NCBI GenBank assembly: GCA_905216025.1
Contig: CAJMSE010000014.1
Location: forward strand, 26,719-90,718
DNA: 64,000 nucleotides
Source of the DNA: an uncultured bacterium
Lineage (GTDB): Bacteria; Bacteroidota; Bacteroidia; Bacteroidales; Bacteroidaceae
Reading direction: 5' to 3'
The notes beneath the pieces are model-generated. The model saw nothing but the letters and a program-made list of their open reading frames with translations. It was not told where the DNA came from and made no database searches. A program made the translations under genes and the position numbers. Shown here one piece after another: positions 51,269 through 60,691 of this stretch. Within the stretch, counting starts at the first letter, position 1; the number at the start of each line of letters is the position of its first letter.

Positions 51269-52057
51269 CTACCTTTTCAGCACGGCCCTCACCACGAAGG
51301 CGCAGTGCATCGCGAGCGTCGCGGCGTGTCCGTAGTGCGCTGCCATCACGCGGTAGCGCTCCTTCAGCGATGCCCGGTGGTTCATCGTCGTCTGCCCCTC
51401 CTCCATGTAGTTTGCCACGGTGGTGCGGGCGTTGGTCAGCGGCAGCCTGCGTGCGGCGGCCTCCTTCATTATCCTTATGCACCAGTCCACGTCGGCCGAG
51501 AACCTGTATCGCAGGTCGTACTCCGTGGTCCGGGCGATGTCCGTGCGGGCGTAGAACGCCTGGTGGCATACGAGCATGCCCCGCATGAACGAGCGCCACG
51601 TCAGCCGCTTCGGCGGTCTGAGCCTGCGCGGGCGCAGGTAGCGTCCCTCGCCGTCCGTGATGTCGGTGTCTCCGTATATCACGGCGGGCAGCTGTCCGCC
51701 GGCAGTGCGTCCCGCCTCGGCCGCCGCCGCTATTGCCGCCACGGTGCCGCTTCCGGGGTAGCAGTCGCCTGCGTTCATGAACACCACGTAGTCGCCCGTG
51801 GCCATGCGCAGCCCCTTGTTCATGGCGTCGTATAGCCCGCGGTCGGGCTCGGACACGACGACGACGCTGTGTCCCGTGCCGGCAGCGTCGTTCTCTGCCT
51901 TGTATCTGCGGGCCATGTCTGCGGTGCCGTCCGTCGACGCGCCGTCGACGATGATGTGCTCGATGGCGCGGTGCGTCTGGCCGAGCACGCTGCCGAGCGT
52001 CCGCTCCAGCACCTTCGCCGCGTTGTATGTTATCGTAACGACCGAAATCCTTATCAT
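51269..52057 (-). CDS. Glycosyltransferase family 2
   Basis: The protein has 262 residues. RISVVTITYNAAKVLERTL and IIVDGASTDGTADMA are the GT2 nucleotide-sugar binding motifs; the DxD equivalent lies in DRGLYDAMNKGLRMATGDYV. It probably adds a sugar in lipopolysaccharide or capsule synthesis at the cytoplasmic face of the membrane. It follows the GT4 gene by 20 bases on the same strand. Confidence 0.88.
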   Translation of the reverse strand: MIRISVVTITYNAAKVLERTLGSVLGQTHRAIEHIIVDGASTDGTADMARRYKAENDAAGTGHSVVVVSEPDRGLYDAMNKGLRMATGDYVVFMNAGDCYPGSGTVAAIAAAAEAGRTAGGQLPAVIYGDTDITDGEGRYLRPRRLRPPKRLTWRSFMRGMLVCHQAFYARTDIARTTEYDLRYRFSADVDWCIRIMKEAAARRLPLTNARTTVANYMEEGQTTMNHRASLKERYRVMAAHYGHAATLAMHCAFVVRAVLKR

Positions 52058-52077
52058 GCGATGCCTCCGTCAGTAAG

Positions 52078-53352
52078 TTACAGCTTGTAGTGTTTTATGG
52101 CGAGGGCGTGGTTGTACACCTCGATATATTTCATTGCCACGCTCTGCTGAGACCAGTTGGCTGCCACCTTGCGCAGTGCCGAGGCCGCGAGCTTCTCCCT
52201 GTCGGCCTCGTGCAGCACCCAGCGGAGCCCCTTCGCGAGGTCTTCCGCACTGGCCAGGTCAGCCACGTAGCCGTTTTGCCGGTGGTCTATCATCTCCGGT
52301 ATGCCGCCCACGCGGAAACCCACGCACGGCACTCCGCAGGCCATCGCCTCCATGATGGTGTTAGGCAGGTTCTCCGACAATGAGGGCAGCACGAACACGT
52401 CGGCCGCGTTGTATACGGCAGCCATCGTGTGCTCGTCGCTGATGTAGCCCAGCGGGAACGCCTCGAAGGGAATACCCTGCATCACGTCGTCCGCATGGCC
52501 GCCGATCACCGCCACTGCCGTGTCGTCCTTCATCCCGGGATATTGCTCCGCCATCATCCGGCAGGCCTCTGCCAGATAGTCCATGCCCTTATACCTGTTT
52601 GTGGCCTTCTGCGCCACGAAGAGTATGATGCGCTTGCCCTCCGGCAGTCCGGCGGCGCGGCGTGCGGCGCTCCTGTCGGCCGGGCGGAAGAGGCCCGTGT
52701 CTATCGGGTTGGGTATGGTGGTCACGGTCTGTCCTTTCAGCAGTGCGCTGCCTCGCGCCTCGCCTCCGAGCCATTGGCTGCACGTCACGTAGCTGATGTG
52801 CCTGTCCCGCAGCATGGCCGCCTTGCGGCGCCACGTCCTTGCGGCAAGGTCGCCCTCGCTGCCGTGCCCCGGCAGCAGCCTGCACCGTGCGCATCCGGTC
52901 TTGAAAGCCTTGCATCCGAGCGTGAGGTGGCATATCGCCGTGGCCGGCCACATGTCGTGCATCGTCCACACCACGGGCTTGCCCGAGTCGAGGATACGCC
53001 TTATCCCCGATGTGGAGAGCATCCCCTGGTTTATCCAGTGCAGGTGTATGACGTCGGCCTCGCGGAACTCCCGCGTGCGCGTGATGTCCGTTCCGGCGTT
53101 TGCAATGTCGGCCTCGAAGAGGTGCTTGCGCGAGAATCCCATGTGCGCGAATATCACGAGGCGCTCCCACAGGAAGCACCATCTGCGGCGGCGCCTTCCC
53201 GGCAGTGCGGCCACGGTGATGCTGTCGGTCTGCTTGTCGCCGACGAGCATCTTCGCTTTCACGCCGTTGTTGTTCAGCGCCTCCGTCAGTCGCCATGCCG
53301 CCACGGCCGCTCCGCCGGCCCGCTCGCTCGTGTTGACTATCAGTACTCTCAT
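52078..53352 (-). CDS. Glycosyltransferase family 4
   Basis: The protein has 424 residues from the ATG at 53352 (RVLIVNTSERAGGAAVAAWR). The GT-B fold is supported by the acceptor motif GGAAVAAWRL and by the C-terminal donor-binding segment FVLPSLSENLPNTIMEAMACG (E-x7-E). 'LFVAQKATNRYKG' is typical of GT4. It is first of three minus-strand genes and has a TATCTTTG box (53384-53377, minus) 25 bases upstream. Likely surface-polysaccharide synthesis. Confidence 0.9.
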   Translation of the reverse strand: MRVLIVNTSERAGGAAVAAWRLTEALNNNGVKAKMLVGDKQTDSITVAALPGRRRRRWCFLWERLVIFAHMGFSRKHLFEADIANAGTDITRTREFREADVIHLHWINQGMLSTSGIRRILDSGKPVVWTMHDMWPATAICHLTLGCKAFKTGCARCRLLPGHGSEGDLAARTWRRKAAMLRDRHISYVTCSQWLGGEARGSALLKGQTVTTIPNPIDTGLFRPADRSAARRAAGLPEGKRIILFVAQKATNRYKGMDYLAEACRMMAEQYPGMKDDTAVAVIGGHADDVMQGIPFEAFPLGYISDEHTMAAVYNAADVFVLPSLSENLPNTIMEAMACGVPCVGFRVGGIPEMIDHRQNGYVADLASAEDLAKGLRWVLHEADREKLAASALRKVAANWSQQSVAMKYIEVYNHALAIKHYKL

Positions 53353-53376
53353 TTCTGCGTATGATGTTAGTTGCTG

Positions 53377-53384
53377 CAAAGATA
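53377..53384 (-). promoter_or_regulatory. -7 element (TATCTTTG) of the glycosyltransferase operon
   Basis: Read on the minus strand, it lies 24 bases before the ATG at 53352. Confidence 0.6.
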
Positions 53385-53467
53385 GTCTAAAAAAACGATT
53401 GGGAGAAAAATATGGGGGTGTTTTTGGGAGAGGGGAGAGACCGGGAGGCCCTCAAGGAAGTGAAGTA

Positions 53468-53550
53468 AGCCCCTCCCGACCTCCCCAAAGGGGAGGAGAG
53501 TGGGAGAAATGGGAGGGCTGGGAATAATGGGAGGGGAGGCCGGGAGAGGT
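53468..53550. repeat. Family D palindrome plus GGGAGG repeats
   Basis: CCCCTCCCGACCTCCCCAAA followed by GGGGAGG, then TGGGAGAAATGGGAGG and GGGAATAATGGGAGG units. The latter are the reverse complement of the repeats at 59488-59532. Confidence 0.75.
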
Positions 53551-53559
53551 CTCTGATGA

Positions 53560-53712
53560 TGCCGCGAGGCCGTTTTGACGGTGTAATCAGCAGCGTTTGA
53601 CGGTGTGATCGGTTGCCCGCTGATGTATTCCGGTTGCTTTCAAATGTGTTTGTGAGAGCTATCAAAAGTGTTTTTGCCAGCTAAGCAAAGTGTTTTTGAG
53701 AGCTGTCAAAAA
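53560..53712. repeat. Repeat family E, copy 2
   Basis: Same order of blocks as at 17341-17490: GGCCGTTTTGACG, then GCCCGCTGATGT, TTTCAAATGTGTTTGTG, and copies of GTGTTTTTGAGAGCT. Confidence 0.75.
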
Positions 53713-53844
53713 AGCCTCCGCCCAGCCCCGGCCCTGCACTATATCCCCCGTTGCTCTCTATTATATATATAATGTGTAAATGTTAAAAAAGCCGGCGGCG
53801 TGAAAATAATTGCCGGAATGCTTGCAGGAAACGGCAAATTGCAC

Positions 53845-53878
53845 TACATTTGCAGTGTACTATTAAAGTAGTACACTG
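53845..53878 (+). promoter_or_regulatory. Promoter and perfect GntR-type operator of the transport operon
   Basis: The -7 box TACATTTG (53845-53852) is joined to a perfect inverted repeat CAGTGTACTA-TTAAAG-TAGTACACTG (53853-53878). A protein bound there would cover the transcription start. The third gene of the operon encodes a GntR regulator, its probable ligand-controlled repressor. Confidence 0.8.
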
Positions 53879-53949
53879 CTACACGCCTTCAAGGCGGTGG
53901 CCGGAGAGAGAATGAACAATGATTGATAACCAACCAAAGCATCAATGAT

Positions 53950-54810
53950 ATGATAGAAATCAAGAACCTGAGTTTCAGGTATGCAGCCCAAGGCGGTCTC
54001 GGTTTACTGCGCAAAGGGCTCGGACACGGCAGCAAAAATGTGTTCACCGACTTCAGCGTGACACTGAAGGAAAACCGCATCTACGGTCTGCTCGGCAAGA
54101 ACGGCACGGGTAAGTCGACACTGCTCTACCTCATCAGCGGACTGCTCCGCCCGACGGCGGGCACGGTGACGTTCGACGGGGTGGAGACGAAACTGCGCCG
54201 TCCGGAAATGCTGCGCGACATATTCCTCGTGCCCGAGGAGTTCGACATGCCGCCGGTGACACTTGAGGCGTATATCCGTATGAACGCCCCGTTCTATCCA
54301 CGCTTCCGCCGCGAGGTGCTCGACGCCTGTCTGAGCGACTTCGGCATGCAGGACGTCTCGCGCCTCGACCGCCTCTCAATGGGACAGAAGAAAAAGATTT
54401 TCATGAGCTTCGCCCTTGCCGCCGGCACGCGCCTGCTGCTCATGGACGAGCCCACCAACGGCCTCGACATACCCTCGAAGGCGCAGTTCCGCCGCGTGGT
54501 GACGGGTAATATGAGCGACGACAGCATCGTGGTGATTTCCACCCACCAGGTGCACGACGTGGAGCAGCTGCTCGACCACGTGCTCATAGCCAGTCCGGAG
54601 GGAATGCTCCTCGACAGCGCGGTGGCCGACCTGTGCGACCGCTACACCTTCGAATACCGCATGCCTGGCAGCCCGTCGGACGACGTCATCTATGCCGAGC
54701 CCACGCTTCAGGGCAATGCCGTGATGGCGCGCCGTGCCGAGGGAGCCGCCGAGACGCAGCTCAACCTCGAGCTGCTGTTCAACGCCGTGACGCAGGGCAA
54801 GCTGAAATGA
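53950..54810 (+). CDS. ABC transporter ATP-binding protein (ABC-2 type)
   Basis: The protein has 286 residues from the ATG at 53950 (IEIKNLSFRYAAQ). Walker A GLLGKNGTGKSTLL, signature RLSMGQKKK (LSMGQ in place of LSGGQ), Walker B LLLMDEPTNGLD and H-loop VVISTHQVHDVEQLL are present. An extra stretch of about 15 residues after the first strand (GGLGLLRKGLGHGSK) is unusual. It should power the membrane protein encoded next. First gene of the GntR-regulated operon. Confidence 0.93.
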   Translation: MIEIKNLSFRYAAQGGLGLLRKGLGHGSKNVFTDFSVTLKENRIYGLLGKNGTGKSTLLYLISGLLRPTAGTVTFDGVETKLRRPEMLRDIFLVPEEFDMPPVTLEAYIRMNAPFYPRFRREVLDACLSDFGMQDVSRLDRLSMGQKKKIFMSFALAAGTRLLLMDEPTNGLDIPSKAQFRRVVTGNMSDDSIVVISTHQVHDVEQLLDHVLIASPEGMLLDSAVADLCDRYTFEYRMPGSPSDDVIYAEPTLQGNAVMARRAEGAAETQLNLELLFNAVTQGKLK

Positions 54811-54850
54811 GAGAAAAACGGATTACACAACATTAAATAAAAAGAAAGAT

Positions 54851-55696
54851 ATGAAAGACTTAAATATGAGGCGGATGATGCTCACGCTGAAGTGGGACTT
54901 CCTCTCGCACTGGACGCAGCAGCTCAGGATGATGCTCACCATGATGTTCTGCCTGCTCGCCATGACGGCCATGAACACCTATATGATGTACCGGCACGGA
55001 GAAACCGGCAGCCCTTTTGAGGAGTCAAGCTGGGGTGTGGGCATCCTGTTCATCTTCGGCATGTTCATGGTGATTGCCGCCAGCACGGTGCTCAACTCCG
55101 TCAGGACCAAGGCGCAGCGCGCGGCATACTTCATGCACCCTGCATCGAACAAGGAGAAGTTTGTGTCGTGCTGGCTCTACTCAACGGTAGGCGCCTTCAT
55201 CATCTTCTCCGTATCCGTGGTCGCGGCCGACCTGTTGCGCATGCTTTTCGACCTGCTCGTCACCCAGAGCTACTTCGGTTCGATGTCGGTGGCATTCTTC
55301 TCAGACCTCTACGATGTATCCGCCGGCCTGTTTGAAGAGGTGTTCGACGTGCTGCACGGCAATGCGGCATCGCAGCCCGTATTCGTCATGATGCTGCTGG
55401 TGCCCGTACTGCTGCACGCCATATTCCTGTTCGGAGGCGTTTTCTTCACCAAGCAGGCATGGCTGTTCACCATGGGAATGATATTCATCGGCATATATGT
55501 AGTGTTTGCGGCTGACATCCCGAGGCTCGTGTTCGGCTTCATCGAGCCGCTCGCCACCCGCGGCGAGCCGGTACTGGTGGCGGTGATATGGGGCTTCGAT
55601 GTGGTCGTTTTCCTGCTCATCGCCCTGATATACTGGGCTGCATACAAGGTTTTCTGCCGCATACAGGTAATAAGCAACAAATGGATTAACTTATGA
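54851..55696 (+). CDS. ABC-2-type membrane protein
   Basis: The protein has 281 residues with about six membrane segments (about residues 26-46, 58-82, 98-122, 180-205, 212-230, 240-265). No signal peptide. It probably forms the membrane part with the ATPase encoded 40 bases upstream. Such pairs beside YtrA-like GntR regulators are common and may export or sense antimicrobial compounds. Its stop overlaps the regulator start (ATGA). Confidence 0.8.
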   Translation: MKDLNMRRMMLTLKWDFLSHWTQQLRMMLTMMFCLLAMTAMNTYMMYRHGETGSPFEESSWGVGILFIFGMFMVIAASTVLNSVRTKAQRAAYFMHPASNKEKFVSCWLYSTVGAFIIFSVSVVAADLLRMLFDLLVTQSYFGSMSVAFFSDLYDVSAGLFEEVFDVLHGNAASQPVFVMMLLVPVLLHAIFLFGGVFFTKQAWLFTMGMIFIGIYVVFAADIPRLVFGFIEPLATRGEPVLVAVIWGFDVVVFLLIALIYWAAYKVFCRIQVISNKWINL

Positions 55697-56058
55697 ACTT
55701 CAGCAACGACAAGGCAATATACATGCAGATGGCCGAGCGCCTGTGCGACGAGATCCTTGCCGGGACATACGGCGACGACAGCCGCATACCAAGCGTGAGA
55801 GAGTATGCCGTGCTGCTGCAGGTGAACACCAACACCGCAGTGAAGGCCTACGACGAACTGGCGCGCGGCGGGATAATATACAACCGCCGCGGACTGGGCT
55901 ACTTCGTGCAGGCCGGAGCGCGGGAGAAGATTCTCGAGGCACGCCGCGCCGAGTTCACGTCGGAGACGCTGCCAGGCGTGTTCCGCAGCATGCGCCTCCT
56001 CGGCATAGGCATCGACGAGGTGACAGAGGCATGGAGAAAGGAGGAGGGCGGACGATGA
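55693..56058 (+). CDS. GntR-family regulator, YtrA type
   Basis: The protein has 121 residues. The winged helix at about 10-75 contains MAERLCDEILAGTYGDDSRI and PSVREYAVLLQVNTNTAVKAYDELAR; only a short C-terminal tail of about 45 residues follows, which is typical of the YtrA subfamily. It overlaps both neighbours by four bases. The inverted repeat at the operon promoter is its likely binding site, giving autoregulation. Confidence 0.9.
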   Translation: MNFSNDKAIYMQMAERLCDEILAGTYGDDSRIPSVREYAVLLQVNTNTAVKAYDELARGGIIYNRRGLGYFVQAGAREKILEARRAEFTSETLPGVFRSMRLLGIGIDEVTEAWRKEEGGR

Positions 56059-56774
56059 TTCACCTCAGAGACATCAACAAGACATACCGCGGCGCACAGC
56101 CGCTGCACGTGCTCAAGGGCATAAGCCTCGACATAGAGCAGGGCGAGTTCGTGTCTATCATGGGCTCGTCGGGCTCCGGCAAGTCGACGCTGCTCAACAT
56201 ACTCGGCATCCTCGACAACTACGACTCCGGCGAGTACACCCTCAACGGTGTGCCGATATGGAACCTGAGCGAAAGCCGCGCCGCCGAATACCGCAACCGG
56301 ATGATAGGCTTCATCTTCCAGTCGTTCAACCTTATATCGTTCAAGACGGCCGTGGAGAACGTCGAGCTGCCCCTGTTCTACCAGGGAGTGAGCCGCCGCA
56401 AGCGCCACGCCATGGCCATGGAATACCTCGACCGCCTCGGGCTGGCCGGCTGGGCGGGGCACTATCCGAACGAGATGTCGGGCGGACAGAAGCAGCGCGT
56501 GGCCATAGCGAGGGCCCTGATAACGCGGCCGCAGATAATACTGGCCGACGAGCCCACCGGCGCGCTCGACTCGAAGACAAGCGTGGAGGTGATGCAGCTG
56601 CTCAAGGAACTCAACAGCGGGCAGGGCATGACCATCGTGGTGGTCACCCACGAGAGCGGCGTGGCCAACGAGACAAACAGGATCGTGCACATAAAGGACG
56701 GCGTGATAGGGCATATCGAGGACAACCGCGACCACCACGCATCGCCGTTCGGCATGGGCGGAGTGATGAAATAA
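56055..56774 (+). CDS. MacB/LolD-type ABC ATP-binding protein
   Basis: The protein has 239 residues from the ATG at 56055, overlapping the regulator stop (ATGA). Walker A MGSSGSGKSTLLN, signature EMSGGQKQRVAIARAL and Walker B IILADEPTGALD are canonical for the LolD/MacB class. A C-terminal extension of about 20 residues is His-rich. It should drive the two permeases encoded next. Confidence 0.93.
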   Translation: MIHLRDINKTYRGAQPLHVLKGISLDIEQGEFVSIMGSSGSGKSTLLNILGILDNYDSGEYTLNGVPIWNLSESRAAEYRNRMIGFIFQSFNLISFKTAVENVELPLFYQGVSRRKRHAMAMEYLDRLGLAGWAGHYPNEMSGGQKQRVAIARALITRPQIILADEPTGALDSKTSVEVMQLLKELNSGQGMTIVVVTHESGVANETNRIVHIKDGVIGHIEDNRDHHASPFGMGGVMK

Positions 56775-56784
56775 GCGCAGCATC

Positions 56785-58044
56785 ATGGTCGACATACTGA
56801 AAGAAATATGGAGCACGGCGCGGCGCAACAAGCTGCGCACGGCACTCACGGGATTCTCCGTGGCGTGGGGAATATTCATGCTGATATTCCTGCTCGGGGC
56901 CGGCAACGGACTGATAAATGCACAGCTGCAGAGTTCGGACAGGTTTCTGGTGAACTCGATGATGGTGTTTCCCGGCATGACGTCGAAGCCATACGACGGC
57001 ATGGCGGAGGGACGCAGCGTGCAGCTGAAAGACGCCGACATGGAACTGACGGAGCGCGGCTTTGCCGGAAACATCGACGACGTGGGTGCGGTGCTCTCGC
57101 AGGACGGCGTGACGATAAGCCTCGGCCGCGACTACGTCAGCTCGCAGCAGCTCACCGGCGTCTATCCGAACCACATAAGGATAAACAAGCGCGAGATGCT
57201 GGCCGGACGGTTCGTCAACGACATCGACATACGCGACCGCCGGAAGGTGCTCGTCGTCAGCGAGGACCAGGCCAAAGAGCTCAGCCGCGACATGGCGTCG
57301 CTCGTGGGCCGGCATGTCAGCGTGGGCAACATCGCGTTTCAGGTGGTCGGCGTTTACAAGGCAGACCGGATGATGCGGAACAACGAGGCCTTCACGGCGT
57401 TCACCACGGTGAAAGCCATCTACGGCCGCGGCGACGACGCCGGAACCATCGAGTTCTCGTTCCACGGACTGGAGACGGAGCAGCAGAACGACGCCTTCGA
57501 GCAGAGATACCGCTCGAGGATAAACCTCGGCCACCGTGCCGCACCCGACGACGAGGGGACGGTGTGGCTGTGGAACAGGTACATGGACAACATACAGATG
57601 AACACCGGAGTAGGCATCATCAGGACGGCGCTGTGGATAGTGGGCCTCTTCACGCTGCTCAGCGGCATCGTGGGCGTGAGCAACATCATGCTCATCACCG
57701 TGAAGGAGCGCACCCGCGAGTTCGGCATACGCAAGGCCATAGGTGCCAAGCCGTGGTCGATACTGCGGCTGATAATAGTGGAGAGCATCATCATGACGAC
57801 CATCTTCGGCTATGCTGGCATGCTCTGCGGCATCGCGGCCAACGAATACATGGATGCCACGATAGGCCACGAGACGGTGGACACGGGCCTCTTCCAAGCC
57901 ACGATGTTCGTCAACCCCACCGTGGGGCTCGACGTCTGCCTCGAGGCAACGCTCGTGATGATAGCCGCCGGCACGATAGCCGGACTCATCCCGGCGCGGA
58001 AGGCCGCGCGGATAAGGCCCATCGAGGCCCTCAGGGCCGACTGA
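56785..58044 (+). CDS. MacB-type ABC transporter permease, first copy
   Basis: The protein has 419 residues: an N-terminal membrane segment (FSVAWGIFMLIFLLGAG), a large periplasmic domain (about 45-270) and three C-terminal helices with the FtsX-type motif VSNIMLITVKERTREFGIRK-AIGA. This is the MacB topology without a fused ATPase. It may pair with the 58094 product as a heterodimer. Confidence 0.9.
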   Translation: MVDILKEIWSTARRNKLRTALTGFSVAWGIFMLIFLLGAGNGLINAQLQSSDRFLVNSMMVFPGMTSKPYDGMAEGRSVQLKDADMELTERGFAGNIDDVGAVLSQDGVTISLGRDYVSSQQLTGVYPNHIRINKREMLAGRFVNDIDIRDRRKVLVVSEDQAKELSRDMASLVGRHVSVGNIAFQVVGVYKADRMMRNNEAFTAFTTVKAIYGRGDDAGTIEFSFHGLETEQQNDAFEQRYRSRINLGHRAAPDDEGTVWLWNRYMDNIQMNTGVGIIRTALWIVGLFTLLSGIVGVSNIMLITVKERTREFGIRKAIGAKPWSILRLIIVESIIMTTIFGYAGMLCGIAANEYMDATIGHETVDTGLFQATMFVNPTVGLDVCLEATLVMIAAGTIAGLIPARKAARIRPIEALRAD

Positions 58045-58093
58045 CCCATAAAATTCCATCATCTCCCATTACTCCCATAGCTTCAAAAAGATA

Positions 58094-59344
58094 ATGATAA
58101 GACCAGATATTGACAGATACCGAGAAATCCTCGACACCCTGACGCGCAACAAGAGCCGCAGCTTCCTCACCGGTTTCGGCGTGTTCTGGGGCGTGTTCAT
58201 GCTCATCACGCTCATCGGCGGCGGCCGCGGACTGAAGGAAATACTGCAGGAGAACTTCGCAGGATTCGCCACCAACTCGTCCGTGGTGTGGGCACAGCCC
58301 ACCACAAAGGCATACAAGGGACTGCCGAAAGGCCGCTCCTGGAGCATGGACATCACGGATGTGGAGCGCGTGCGCAGGCGCATCCCCGAGCTGGAGTGCG
58401 TGGCGCCGCAGCTCTTCTGCAGCGCAGGACAGGTGGTCTACGACGACAAGAGCACGTCGTGCAGCGCGTTCGGCGTCACGCCGGAGTATGCCGGGATACA
58501 GGAACCGAAGCTCTACTACGGACGGTTCGTCAACGCCATAGACATGAGCCAGGGCCGGAAGGTATGCGTGATAGGGCGGAAGATATACAAAGACCTGTTC
58601 CCCGGAGGGGGCGACCCCTGCGGACGGTCGGTCAGGATAGACGGCATCTACTACGAGATAGTGGGCGTGGACTACCGCTCGGGAAACGGCGTGAACATCG
58701 GCGGACGGGCCGACGAGACGGTATATCTGCCCATGACCGTGGTGCAGAAGGCATACAACCGCGGCACGGCGGTGGACATGATTGCCGTGACAGGACGCGG
58801 AAGCGTGAAGATGAGCACCCTCGCGGGGCGCATCCGGACAACCGTGGCACGGGCACACAACGTCGACCCTGACGACGAGCAGGGCGTGATGGTGTTCAAC
58901 ACCGAGGTGCTCTTCTCCATTCTCGACAACCTTTTCAACGGTGTGAACTTCCTGATATGGCTCATCGGCATAGGCACGCTGCTCGCAGGAGCCATCGGCG
59001 TGTCGAACATCATGATGGTGACGGTGCGTGAACGCACCACCGAGATAGGCATACGCCGCGCCATAGGGGCCACGCCGAGGGCTATACTGACGCAGATAAT
59101 ATCGGAGAGCATCGTGCTGACGGCCGTCGCCGGCATGAGCGGGATACTCTTCGCTGTGGGCATACTGCAGATGCTCGAGCTGGCAAACACCACCGACGGC
59201 ATACTCGCGGCTCACTTCCAGGTGAGTTTCGGCACGGCGATGTTCGCCGCCGCACTGCTCGCTGCACTCGGCGGACTGGCCGGACTGGCTCCCGCATGGC
59301 GGGCAATGAGCATCAAGCCCGTAGAGGCGATGAGGGATGAGTAA
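58094..59344 (+). CDS. MacB-type ABC transporter permease, second copy
   Basis: The protein has 416 residues, the same layout as the 56785 product: N-terminal helix (TGFGVFWGVFMLITLIGGG), periplasmic domain and FtsX core (VSNIMMVTVRERTTEIGIRR-AIGA). A 49-base gap with a TCCCAT-type repeat separates the two permease genes. It is likely the partner in a heterodimeric MacB-like pump. Confidence 0.9.
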   Translation: MIRPDIDRYREILDTLTRNKSRSFLTGFGVFWGVFMLITLIGGGRGLKEILQENFAGFATNSSVVWAQPTTKAYKGLPKGRSWSMDITDVERVRRRIPELECVAPQLFCSAGQVVYDDKSTSCSAFGVTPEYAGIQEPKLYYGRFVNAIDMSQGRKVCVIGRKIYKDLFPGGGDPCGRSVRIDGIYYEIVGVDYRSGNGVNIGGRADETVYLPMTVVQKAYNRGTAVDMIAVTGRGSVKMSTLAGRIRTTVARAHNVDPDDEQGVMVFNTEVLFSILDNLFNGVNFLIWLIGIGTLLAGAIGVSNIMMVTVRERTTEIGIRRAIGATPRAILTQIISESIVLTAVAGMSGILFAVGILQMLELANTTDGILAAHFQVSFGTAMFAAALLAALGGLAGLAPAWRAMSIKPVEAMRDE

Positions 59345-59390
59345 AGGAGATGGAAGATGTTAGATGGTAAATGTTAGATGTTAAGATGGC

Positions 59391-59456
59391 AGATGTTATA
59401 TGTTAAGATTGCAGATGTTATATGTTAAGATTGCAGATGTTATATGTTAAGATTGC
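59391..59456. repeat. Three 22-bp tandem repeats
   Basis: Unit AGATGTTATATGTTAAGATT + GC, perfect copies at 59391, 59413 and 59435, with degenerate copies before them. It lies between the second permease gene and the adaptor gene, followed by TCCCAT-type repeats to 59532. Confidence 0.95.
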
Positions 59457-59557
59457 AGATGGCAGGATGTCGGATTGCTCTATCATTATTCCCAGCCCTC
59501 CCATTATTCCCATTCCTCCCATTTCTCCCATAACAAAGAATTAAAAACCAGCAAGAT

Positions 59558-60667
59558 ATGAAAAAGTATTCAAAACTGATTATCGCGGCCGTAATAGCCC
59601 TGATATTCATCGGAACATTCGTGTTCCTCTACCAGAAGTCGCAGCCTAAGCCGGTTGTCTACATGGAGTTTGCCCCTAAAGTGGCAGACATAGCGAAGTC
59701 AACGATCATCACCGGAAAGATCGAGCCGCGCAATGAGGTGAACGTGAAGCCGCAGATAAGCGGCATCATCACCGATATATATAAGGAGGCAGGCGACTAC
59801 GTGCAGGCCGGCGAGGTGATTGCAAAGGTGAAGGTGATTCCCGACATGGGGCAGCTGAGCTCGGCACAGAGCCGCGTGCGCGTGGCGGAGATAAACCTGA
59901 AGCAGGCCGAGACAGACCTTGAGCGCGAGGAAAGCCTGTACAGGCAGAAGCTCGTCAGCGCCGAGGAATATGACAAGGTGAGGCAGGCGATGCGTCAGGC
60001 AAGGGAGGAGAAGACCGCGGCCGACGACGCATTGGAGGTAGTGCGCGACGGAATATCGCGGAGCAACGCCAGTGCAAGCTCGACGCTGATACGCTCGACG
60101 ATAGCGGGAGTGATTCTCGACATACCCGTGAAGGTGGGCAACTCGGTGATTCTCAGCAACACGTTCAACGACGGTACGACGATAGCGGCTGTGGCAAACA
60201 TGAACGACCTGATATTCAGGGGCAACATCGACGAGACCGAGGTGGGCCGCCTCGTGCCCGGAATGGCGATGAAGATAACGATAGGGGCACTCAGCAACCT
60301 GAAGTTCGACGCCGCACTGGAGTATATCTCGCCCAAGGCGGTGGAGAACAACGGAGCCAGCCAGTTTGAGATTAAGGCCGCGGTGAGGTCGGTAGGCGGC
60401 GGGAAGATACGCTCGGGATACAGCGCCAACGCGGAGATAGTGCTCGAGAAGGCATCGAAGGTGCTGACCGTTCCGGAGAGCGCGATAGAGTTCAGCGGCG
60501 ACTCCACCTTCGTATACGTGGTGAAGGGCAGCGGAGAGGCCAAGAGCTACGAACGCCGCGCGGTGACGACAGGACTCAGCGACGGGGTGAACATCGAGAT
60601 AAAGGGCGGCGTGACGGCACGCGACAAGGTGCGCGGACCGGAGAAGATTGCCGACACGGACAACTGA
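59558..60667 (+). CDS. Periplasmic adaptor (membrane fusion protein)
   Basis: The protein has 369 residues with an N-terminal membrane anchor (LIIAAVIALIFIGTFVFLY). Lipoyl-like halves (TGKIEPRNEVNVKPQISGII; VIAKVKVIPD), a coiled-coil hairpin at about 105-170 and a beta-barrel domain (LIFRGNIDETEVGRLVPGM) make it a MacA/HlyD-type adaptor. It links the inner-membrane pump to the TolC-like channel encoded 24 bases downstream. Confidence 0.93.
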   Translation: MKKYSKLIIAAVIALIFIGTFVFLYQKSQPKPVVYMEFAPKVADIAKSTIITGKIEPRNEVNVKPQISGIITDIYKEAGDYVQAGEVIAKVKVIPDMGQLSSAQSRVRVAEINLKQAETDLEREESLYRQKLVSAEEYDKVRQAMRQAREEKTAADDALEVVRDGISRSNASASSTLIRSTIAGVILDIPVKVGNSVILSNTFNDGTTIAAVANMNDLIFRGNIDETEVGRLVPGMAMKITIGALSNLKFDAALEYISPKAVENNGASQFEIKAAVRSVGGGKIRSGYSANAEIVLEKASKVLTVPESAIEFSGDSTFVYVVKGSGEAKSYERRAVTTGLSDGVNIEIKGGVTARDKVRGPEKIADTDN

Positions 60668-60691
60668 CGATAACAATAAAGCATACTTCAG

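Noticed and set aside
56644..59215. Long minus-strand frames across the permease genes
   Set aside because: They mirror two well-supported permease genes and lack any recognisable domain or promoter.
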